This document shows, piece after piece, positions 55,735 to 64,000 of a DNA stretch of 64,000 nucleotides. A program made the position numbers and the translations under genes. Positions within the stretch are counted from its first letter, which is position 1. Every line of letters begins with the position of its first letter. This DNA comes from Pteria penguin (lineage: Eukaryota; Mollusca; Bivalvia; Pterioida; Pteriidae). Where the stretch lies: NCBI GenBank assembly GCA_035048485.1, contig CM068586.1:31962849-32026848 (forward strand). The letters are read 5' to 3'. A model generated the notes under the pieces. That model was not told where the DNA came from. It searched no databases and worked only from the letters and a program-made list of their open reading frames with translations.

Positions 55735-56875
55735 GTCGACGTTGACGCTGTTTCGCTCGTAATATGGTACTGATACACTTTATGCTGCGTACTGTTGCAC
55801 TTGAAAGTAAACGCCTCTGCACTGTAGTATCCGCGTCCTGGTGTGTTTCATAGAATACGATTTCATTAGGTTATCTTTTTATCCATCTCCAGAGGGGTGG
55901 ACCCGGGGTCTGGACCACCCTGAGATTCGCCAAAAAATGAGATTTTCCTTTTTATTTTTTTCATGTAAAATAAGTAATTTTACACACAAAAACACGGATG
56001 GACCCCCTCTCCGAAAATTCATTAGGGGTGAACCCCCTTACCCTGTCTCGACAAAATTTCCGGAGCTGCGCCTGCTTCCTTCCACAACGAGCACAACTTA
56101 AGTCATACGGGGAGGGGATGGAATGGAGCCTTCCTTTTCCTCTAGAACCCTTACTGAAAATGATCACATGAAAGTTACTGTACTTCACTTAACAACTTAT
56201 TTCAAGTGACATGTGACAGTGACATGTACTGACGACATGATTTAGTAATCATTTACATTTAATAAGAGTCACTTAAATTTTCTGAAGTTTTAGGCCAAAT
56301 CCGTCACCTATTAATCTTTATAACTAAATCTATGCACTAGCGTTAAAGTTAAAGTGCTCAAATATCATAGCATGATTCTTAATTTGATATTGCCTAATAG
56401 ACTTCCAAATGTCAAGTTTTATGAGGTAATGTGGAGGTATGTTTCACAATCGTGACAATGACCTGATTTGCTGTGTTAAAGCAATGAAAATAAAAGGTAC
56501 TAGAAGTAAGCATACTAGAGTTAACCATTCTGAATAATTTCATCCCCTCTTAAATCCCTGTAAGTTCTCTAGAAACAGCAATGTACCACATGTACAGTTT
56601 CACAAAAGCATGAAGCTATTTCCTTGTAAATGCTTGATTAAATGCATGTTAACATTGGATCAAGGCCTACCGGTATGTTATGTAATCTCCCAATGAATTT
56701 CTGTCATATGATCATGAGATAAATGCTCTGAGGAAATCTTTATTTTCAAAGTAGTGTTACAATAGAGGCAGATGCAGATTAAGAGGAAAGTACTTTGAAT
56801 GAAAATGGATTATCATAAGGTAGCAATAATCACATAACTTATTAAGAGCTGTTCAAAAGAACAACACCTGAGTTT

Positions 56876-57081
56876 TTGATTGATTGAATATTGTTTTACG
56901 TCACTCCACGATTATTTCATGTATATGGTGATGGCATCTGCCTGATGCGCTGCATACAAATTTACACCTTTGCAATAGACCCACCCGCGTCAGTGAGGGA
57001 TCTTTTATGTGCCACGCCTACCGTGACCAAGGACCTCTCGATCAAGAGCCGAGCACCTCATCCACTAGGCCACACCGGCTT
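56876..57081 (-). mobile_element. SINE family 1 with 11-bp target duplication
   Basis: Minus-strand head AAGCCGGTGTGGCCTAGTGG, body ATCCCTCACTGACGCGGG, TTTGTATGCAGCGCATCAGG and an (AATC)n tail. The B-box portion is deleted. CACCTGAGTTT flanks it at 56865-56875 and 57082-57092. Confidence 0.88.
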
Positions 57082-57099
57082 CACCTGAGTTTACATAAT

Positions 57100-58025
57100 G
57101 GAAATTATTTCATTAGCTCCATCACCAAACTGTACAAATTAGTGCTGTAATGTCTCATATACATGAATGAATTAGTCTGCACACAAATCATGAGAAGAGA
57201 TATATTATGAGCTGCTACACCTATCATGTTGATGCCATAAAGATATTGCCAATAAGTCTTAAATATGTTTAATAAGAACATTCTTTTTTATGTATAATGC
57301 AATAAAGCAATACATATCAAAGGAAAAGTAATATTATTGTACTGATATCCAACATGTATGCTTAGCTATATAATCGTTCAATATTGTCCTTTTCATTCAC
57401 CATCCATGGAGGCTAAATTTGCATTCAACCAATGACATGAATCTGATAGTGTGAATATTGATTATTCCTAGATGACAGTAAAACAACCAAATATTAATTC
57501 ATCTTGTGATGCCATAAAGGGTTTTTTTCATGTGAAGTTTCCTATAAGTCTTGCTGTGAGGGTATGTAAGAGATGTGAACATTGGCTGAAACAAGGCCCC
57601 TGTATGGAAAATTATATTCTAAGATTGTAAGTGGCTGTGTTATACAGTCTGCTTGTGTATACATATAACATGTATAATGCTTCGAGTTTTATCTACTTTG
57701 TATAGATTACATAATACCAGGAACAAAGACTGATGTATCACACATCTGTTTCTACCAATTACTTAGCAAGGAATGAAGATCGATGTATTATGTATACTGC
57801 TGCAAAAACTTCTTCGATTCATTTTAATACAAAACAGAATTAAGTCAGGTTTCCTGCTGGAGGACATTATTTTGTTTTGGCTGTATGTTTTATACATGTA
57901 CAATAATACAAGTACATGTTGTTTACCCATACCGTATACCAATGTACTTCACTCAATAATAATGATGCTATAATTCTCTGATGCACCAGGCAAGTAATGG
58001 AAGAAGAGAAAGAAGTGAACATATT
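57100..58025. other. Intergenic, nothing recognised
   Basis: AT-rich, no repeat structure or reading frame that I can support. Confidence 0.5.
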
Positions 58026-58027
58026 TA

Positions 58028-58565
58028 TACCCCCCGCAAACAAAGTCTGGGGGGTATATAGGAATCACCCTGTCCGCTTGTCTGTCCGACTGTTTACTTG
58101 TCCAGGCCATTACTTATTACCCTCTTTTCAGATCTGGATATTTCGCACAATTATTGTCCATGACGCAAAGGTGTGTCATGACCTCGACCCAAAGTCATAT
58201 CTTCAAGGTCAAGGTCACAGTGCACACATAGCAAAAATCCTTGTCCGGACTATAACTTCTTACTGCCAAGTTGGATCTGGATAATATTTGTCCATAACCA
58301 AAGGGTGTGTCATGGCCTCAACCAAATGTCATATCGGCCACAACTTATTACATGTACTGCCAAGTTGGATATGGATAATATATCACACAAGGTCCTGCTC
58401 AAAATGCACACATACCAAAATTCTCAGTTTTCATGATTATACCCCAAAATTTTCCAGTTGGACATCCATTACACTTATACCACTGATATATCTTGGGGTA
58501 AATTATTGCAAGTTTCAACTTTGTTGCTGCGGGGGGGTATTTGTCCCGTTAGGACAGCTCTAGTT
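58028..58565. repeat. CCCCCCGC-ended mollusc-type element
   Basis: Left end TACCCCCCGCAAACAAAGT and right end ACTTTGTTGCTGCGGGGGGG form an imperfect inverted pair; a TTGTCCCGTTAGGACAGCTC tail follows. The interior has TGTGTCATGACCTCGACCC, ATATCTTCAAGGTCAAGGTC and two CCAAGTTGGATCTGGATAAT blocks. The type is familiar from bivalve genomes (general knowledge). Confidence 0.75.
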
Positions 58566-58969
58566 ACATATAGTATTCCTTTACAAAAAAAAAGGTACAG
58601 TGTATGATAAAATAAATTTGGATCTGACTGAACAATCATAAAGTCCCTGCCTAAGCACCTTTTGGCGTTCATGTCCATCAAATCTACTTATCTGTGATGT
58701 CACAATGAAAATACAACTCGACAAGTGGTGGGAATAGTAGAAATCAATCTGCCATTCCATTAACTGTGTGCCTCAGGACTTAACTAAATTAATACATCAT
58801 TTCATGCTCTATCCATTTTCAAACTACAATGTATTAAAACATTCAGATGTTACCATTTATGCTGATGTCAATGTGAAATCTGAATGTTATTAATATATTA
58901 TTGATCGAGAAACTAACTTCAGCCTAAAACTCTCCTAGTCCATATATCTTATTCATTTATTTATCATTC

Positions 58970-59190
58970 CTTGTTTTAAATCATATCACGATCATTTTAC
59001 TTGCACATTGGTGATGGCATCAACCTGACACTGCATAAAAATTTAGACCTATGAAAAAAGTTAAGCAAAAGCAGTGGGGGATGTTTTTTGTGCAAATGTC
59101 TACCATGACAAAGGACCTCAGAGTTTTCTGTCCCATCTTAAACACAAGTCAAGGACAAGGTGTTAATGCCCGAGTTTCACTGGCTCTTGG
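58970..59190 (-). mobile_element. SINE family 1, degenerate
   Basis: In inverse: TTTTGCTTAACTTTTTTCATA replaces the usual block, but the GCAGTGTCAGGTTGATGCC, ACTGCTTTTGC and GACAGAAAACTC segments keep the family order. Confidence 0.5.
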
Positions 59191-59219
59191 TCCTACAACC
59201 TATGGCATATAATGGCATT

Positions 59220-59480
59220 GTACAGTTCATTTAAGTAAAGGAGTTACAGTTTACAAAGCTAGCATGTAGCACAGCTGTTTGTGTATTATGCTTGTAAAAG
59301 GTAGATCACAGGTTTAAATGTTACAGTGGCCAATGGTCTTTTGTATTTTTGTCAGTAAGCAAGGCACTTTATCTGAAATGTACAAGTCTACCCAGCAAAA
59401 GCTGGGTATTTCACTATTTGTGTCAGCTAGGAAGTTAATCTGTGATGGACAGGTCCTGTTCTGAGTGAGAATAACACTCA
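59220..59480 (+). mobile_element. Third SINE type, diverged
   Basis: GTAGATCACAGGTTTAAATG (B-box-like) followed by TCAGTAAGCAAGGCACTTTA, TCTGAAATGTACAAGTCTACC and CAGCAAAAGCTGGGTA, a common invertebrate SINE body with GCAAGGCACTTTA. Confidence 0.5.
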
Positions 59481-59611
59481 CCTACTTAGTCGAATAGCCC
59501 AAAAGAAACCAGATACCAGTAAAAGTTCGCTTCTTACAAGGCTTCATAGTTTGGAGAAGGTTCTTCAATGATCATAATGTAACTTGGAATGGCATCTTGG
59601 AGAGCAAGGGT

Positions 59612-59885
59612 ATATACAGCTTATTGGATGAAATATTTGGCTCATGACAGCGATGTCCTGGGTTCCACTCCCACCACAGGAAAATCTGTGTTCTGTCCTT
59701 CAGCTGAGATAGACAAAGCTGAAGTCCAGAGTCATGGTAGGCATGGCACATAAAAGATACTTCATGGCTTCATTTGGGTCCATGGCAAAGGTATACCATA
59801 AATTTCCATGCAATGCATTACGCATATGCCACCACCATATAGGTGAGATAATTATAAAGTAATGCCAAATAATAATCTATCAGTC
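59612..59885 (+). mobile_element. SINE family 1, degenerate
   Basis: GGGTTCCACTCCC B-box, TTCTGTCCTTCAGCTGAGATAG, CATGGTAGGCATGGCAC, TTCATTTGGGTCCATGGC, TGCAATGCATTACGCATATGCC and tail AATAATCTATCAGTCAATAA. Confidence 0.65.
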
Positions 59886-60039
59886 AATAAATAATACATT
59901 AGATGAATGCATTCTTCACATGCTTCATACAGTACAGTATACAAGTACATTTCATGCCTAAGTGATAGAAAGATTCAAAAACTACTAACACTATCAACAT
60001 AATAAAGTAGTTAGTGAATCAATGGTGCCAATGGGCAGC

Positions 60040-60235
60040 AGTTTTTGAAAAGTAGGTCAAAGGTCAGTCAAGGCCTTAAGGTAGAAAATTTTAGCTTCAA
60101 CAAAAAGATACTGTCACAAGGAATACACATGTGAATTATCAAAGTCTACATTTTTTACTGTTCACAAGTTATAACAATTATTTTTAAAAGTACTTGCCCT
60201 CAACATATTTCTATTTTCTGGGGGCATAATGAATG
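60040..60235. repeat. Dispersed repeat ending GGGGGCATAA
   Basis: AAAAGTAGGTCAAAGGTCAG, TTACTGTTCACAAGTTATAAC and a terminal CTGGGGGCATAATGAA; relative of 36290-36535. Confidence 0.45.
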
Positions 60236-60599
60236 AATAACTTTATTCTTAAATCACCAAATTCTGTTTTGGACTGTGACAAACACTGTACATGGGCATG
60301 GCTAGCCAGAACTAGGTAGTCACTCTATTCATATGCCTGAATATGACTCGTGTTTCTGTCTACATATAGATTAAATAAATCACTTGTATTACAGAAGGGA
60401 GGAAGATGCTGCAAGCCTGAAGTTCCTCTAGGGATGAACAGAGATAGAGCTGATAAATTTACTGTATTGAAAAAGACTACAAATTCAATTCATCCAAATA
60501 TTTTTAAATAAATGTAGAAAGCCATGAACAATCTTAATCGTTATATAACTGAAGAAACTTCTCACCCTATTACTGGGTAGTCAACACAACCATTCAAAA

Positions 60600-61564
60600 C
60601 GTCACAACATACAAACATCTAGGCATAACATTCAACAAATCTTGCACATGGCATGAACCATTTATGACATAACATCCAAAGCATGGAAACGTATATATAG
60701 GATCTGAAAGGAATTTTTATTTCATACGGTGTTTATAAAGCAAGTTGTTTGTTTTATATAAAACATACGAGTTTCATAAATAACGTACGAAATGAAAATT
60801 CATTTCAGATTCTTTTTATCACATGTTTACACTCAGTTAGAAGGTGTTTTTTTAATCAAACACCGGCTTGACACAATTCTTTTCCACACTATGACGTCAC
60901 CATCTTCACGAGTCAAGGGGATGCGCTATGTAAACTGTGATATCACCTATGTCATAAATTAATTTATGACATAGCGATATTTCACTGCATTAACAGCAAA
61001 ACATATGATAAAAACCTGTTGCATACTTTAAAGTATCAGCTTGATAGAAAAACTTTAGAAATTATCTACTTTTCATACATTAGGCCATTTCTTGAATATA
61101 GGGATGTTATTTGGGATAACTGCTCACTAACAGAAAGTCTTGAAACTTAAGATATCCAAATTGGAGCGGGAAGGTTGATTACTGGGCCTACTATGTCATG
61201 TCCCAAAGCTGATATTTTAGAGTAAACAGTTTGGGACACACTCCAAAACAGACGTCCCAAACACAGACTAACAACTTTTTATAAGATGGTGCACAAACAG
61301 ACTCCTACTTATCTTTATACTATGGTCCCTCCAAGTGCTAGTGAAGCTACTCAAAGAACCCCGAGATCATCAGGCAATTTCCAAATTCCATTCTCGCACG
61401 CTTCTAACTACAAAAATTCTTTTATTCCACAAACTGTGTGTAACTGGAACTCCATGCCACAAAACATAAGAAATCTTATTTCTCTATACTCTTTCAAAAA
61501 TTATCTAAACCGTAACAGTAATAAGGTGCCCAAATATTATTATTATGGTGAAAGGAAATTCTAA
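60600..61564 (+). pseudogene. Decayed non-LTR retrotransposon reverse transcriptase, C-terminal part
   Basis: HLGITFNKSCTWHEPF then (frameshift) DITSKAWKR; after an inserted repeat, NLLHTLKYQLDRKTLEIIYF, SYIRPFLEYRDVIWDNC, GAGRLITGPT and HRLTTFYKMVHKQTPTYLY, NSFIPQTVCNWNSMPQNIRN. This is the thumb and tail of Jockey/CR1-type LINE reverse transcriptases. In-frame stops and a frameshift show it is dead. Ends at stop 61564. The catalytic YxDD region is not present. Confidence 0.85.
60690..61012 (+). mobile_element. GATCTGAAATG repeat inserted in the LINE fragment
   Basis: From TATATATAGGATCTGAAAGG to AAAACATATGATAAAAA, containing ATTTCATACGG, an inverse ACGAAATGAAAATTCATTTC, ACACCGGCTTGACACAATTC and TATGTCATAAATTAATTTATG. 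It interrupts the reverse-transcriptase reading between AWKR and NLLHT. Copies at 19505 and 23075 confirm it is dispersed. Confidence 0.75.
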
Positions 61565-61631
61565 ATACTTCATACTTATGTTAAAGCTGAGCTCTGACTA
61601 TTTAAACATAGGTGACGTGATAAAAATTTTT

Positions 61632-62261
61632 GGGGAACAGAAATTGCCAGAAATAGACTCCTTTTGACAACCGGAAATGAAATTATTATGAAATTATCGT
61701 GTATTGAGTGAGTTGAACATGGGAATAATACTGTAATGTTCTGATTGACATACAGGACAAAAGACAAAATATGTAAGTAATAAATTTACTCATATTAACC
61801 CGTAGAATCTTTCATTTCTTCGATTAAGTGAAATACATTTACTATGAAAAATGTCTAGTAAATCTAAATTTATTTGGAATATGGCAATAGGAATGTAAAC
61901 GATAGATTAATGTTTTCTACAAATATGGAACATAATGGCTAAATTGACTTTCTGTTCTTCATTATTATTTATTTACACTATTAGCCTTATTCGTTTGAAT
62001 TATGTATGATTAATCAATTCATTCTTAAAACATTTTTTTTATTACCGAATTCTTATCTTTAGCTGATTACTCTATCGAGTCAACAATCTAACTGTCATGG
62101 TGTATGCACACCGATATTTTCTTATATACCCCCGATAAGAGCAATGTACATGGATTTTGGGTCACTCGGCTCGGCTGATTGACAATACATACGTCACCAT
62201 GTCTCTATATTTAGTTGGGAACGGAGATTGCTAGATCTATTTCTGGCAATATCCGTTCCCC
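61632..62261. mobile_element. About 630-bp inverted-repeat element
   Basis: GGGGAACAGAAATTGCCAGA.. (61632-61657) pairs with ..TCTGGCAATATCCGTTCCCC (62236-62261), 24 of 26 matching. The right end also folds on itself with GGGAACGGAGATTGC at 62218-62232. No coding content. Confidence 0.7.
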
Positions 62262-62266
62262 AAAAC

Positions 62267-62521
62267 TTGACAGAAAATGATAAATTTTCGATTTTTCAGC
62301 AATCGGAAAATACCGAAACAAAATGTACTGATATTCAGTAGTGTACTAATAAACATGACATTGGTGGTGTCATTTGTAATCAATGTAATTGCAATATTAA
62401 ATTGATTACAAATGAGAGTACCAAATGTAATCTTTTTCAGTCCACAACTGCATATCAGTGTCAATTTGTTGCGATTTTGGTGATTGCTTAGAAATTGAGA
62501 ATTTGTGTCATTTTCTGTCAA
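62267..62521. mobile_element. 255-bp inverted-repeat MITE
   Basis: TTGACAGAAAATGA and its exact inverse at 62508-62521, with similarity extending inward about 40 bp. An internal CATTTGTAATCAAT/ATTGATTACAAATG hairpin lies at 62380-62412. Confidence 0.7.
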
Positions 62522-62811
62522 AAACAGTAGCTATAGAATATATAGCTATTATAGCTGTATATAACTATAACAGCAGTACTTTGCAGTGGAATGAATCTGC
62601 CACAATCAACATATAGGTTAGACCAAGGGTTGGGACAGGGGCTTCTTTATATCCAAAACGCAGAACACATTAAAAAATCGTACTTTCAAATTTATTTGAG
62701 CAATAAGTATCTCTTACTCAGTAACTGTCTACCTATTCAGACTTGTTGACAGTTGTTGTGAAGAAAAAGCAACATCGGTGCACCCGATAGTAATTTTATC
62801 TTCCTTAGAAG

Positions 62812-62997
62812 TCAGAACTCGCCCGTGTTCACATACTCTTGCCAGCAATGTCGAAACACCACCTTCTTCATATCCAAATTAGTTTTGGATGGTGGAAGGT
62901 CTTCGTTGATTTTGTAGAATCCGAAGACCTTCCACACATGGGTTTTCTTTTTTGTGCCCGGGTTGTCCCAAATCAGATGATCCGAGGACGTCGCCAT
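62812..62997 (-). pseudogene. BED-finger-like fragment
   Basis: A 61-codon minus-strand frame from ATG (62997) reads KTHVWKVFGFYKINED, then KKVVFRHCWQEYVNTGEF and stop. This resembles the start of a BED zinc finger (xxVWxxFxF.. CxxCxxxYxxxTGxT), common in hAT transposases and ZBED proteins. The first Cys position reads Phe and no His pair follows, so the finger is broken or continues in another exon (GTGAAC within EYVNT could be a donor). Recognition is by pattern only. Confidence 0.35.
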
Positions 62998-63185
62998 ATT
63001 GTTTGGGAAATGATTGCGTGTGTATACTCAAAACGGCAAACCTTGAACAAAAACACGGAAACGCAGATTTGTGCATGCGATGATCGATTATGAAAAACGA
63101 GAATCGATCATCGAAATCGACAGCTTTTTCTCGTCGTTAATCGATGTTTTCCGATCATCGGTACATTATTATTTGTGGTAGACTG

Positions 63186-64000
63186 GAATATCCATTCATC
63201 ACTTATTTGAAAACACAATCACACTAACTTGAGTAAGGCAAGGGTTCTGGGTTCAAATCTAAATTTGGTCATCAATTTTAACTCTATCTGTTGTACAAAA
63301 TAATCGAACATGACCATGGATCTGACAAGTTCCATAAACTTCTGTAGTATGAGAAACACATACCACATGTTAAAAGTAACATGGATTTTAAAGACGCTTT
63401 TTCCATGATAATAATGATAGTATACCAGATTCTTTCATACTAATTCAATAACTGTGGAATTGATGCTGGTTAGTAAATAATTAAATTTTCCAGTCATAAA
63501 ATTATTTTATCATTTTTTCTGACATCACTTTGCTAGGACTGAGATGATTTTGTAAACTTATACATAAGTAGATTTTATACCATATGAAAGTACATGTACA
63601 ACATTTATTCAATAAAAATTACACACAATTATAAAAAATACATATACATAATACACTGCTGATCTGAAATCGAAACCATTATGCAGGTGCTATAGTAATT
63701 GTATCCAGGTTTAGTATATAGTATTTAAACATATGTCAATCATATGGTGACGTTATGTAACATACAAATACACTTATACCCTCTCCAGCTGTAAAATTTG
63801 GAGCAAGATTCCTAATCCCGGATACAGTACATTTTACACGTAAATAAAAGATTTAAAATGACAACGATATTCTCTATATCTTCAATTCAGATCTCAAAAA
63901 GAGCTGTTTATTTTAATGGAGTATACAAATTGAAAATACCTTCGAAAACCAGGTCCTCTGTTGTAAACAACCCGTCACGTACTGATAATGAAAGTGCATT
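63186..64000. other. Intergenic, nothing recognised
   Basis: AT-rich; only a B-box-like GGGTTCAAATC at 63250, too little to call a SINE. Confidence 0.45.

Overview
This is AT-rich nuclear DNA from an invertebrate animal, most likely a bivalve mollusc. Its genes are split into many exons by GT-AG introns and encode conserved metazoan proteins. The space between them is filled with tRNA-derived SINEs, short inverted-repeat DNA transposons, minisatellites and GACCTTGACC-type tandem repeats of the sort common in molluscs. The assignment to bivalves rests on that repeat flavour and is an inference.

Three protein genes are well supported. (1) CDC7, the S-phase DDK kinase, lies on the minus strand. 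Nine coding exons run from 9866 down to 548, and the 3' end lies outside the window. A likely non-coding first exon and promoter sit near 14.87-15.01 kb. (2) NELFB/COBRA1, the negative elongation factor B subunit, is complete on the plus strand (seven coding exons, 18600-25990, 568 aa), with a poly(A) signal at 26045. (3) SLC31A1/CTR1, the high-affinity copper transporter, is complete on the minus strand (four coding exons, 37418 down to 30261, 221 aa). CDC7 and NELFB diverge around an ETS/E2F-like promoter region; NELFB and CTR1 converge. All exon junctions were joined by hand and keep phase. The genes belong to separate pathways (replication licensing, Pol II pausing, copper uptake), so nothing suggests a functional cluster.

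The first 10 kb is CDC7 with large introns; one intron holds a 1.3-kb element whose tandem units are packed with AGGTCA/TGACCT half-sites. 12.2-17.2 kb holds two decayed transposon systems: a Tigger/pogo transposase remnant interrupted by a TA-flanked MITE, and a 1.45-kb inverted-repeat element. 26.8-37.4 kb is CTR1 and its repeat-rich introns and flanks. 40.9-49.5 kb is bounded by a 20-bp perfect inverted repeat with flanking TA, and looks like one 8.57-kb DNA transposon riddled with nested insertions. 49.8-51.0 kb is a 62-bp minisatellite interrupted by a SINE. 51-64 kb has no confident host gene. It holds a decayed LINE reverse-transcriptase C-terminus split by another repeat, several inverted-repeat elements, SINEs and a possible BED-finger fragment.

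The most unusual signal is a family of tiny palindromes beginning CAGAGAC and ending GTCTCTG, 18 to about 128 bp long. Most are flanked by 7-bp (once 8-bp) direct repeats that look like target-site duplications. Nine lie within 42.0-48.9 kb. One is a double hairpin with three copies of its 7-bp flank.
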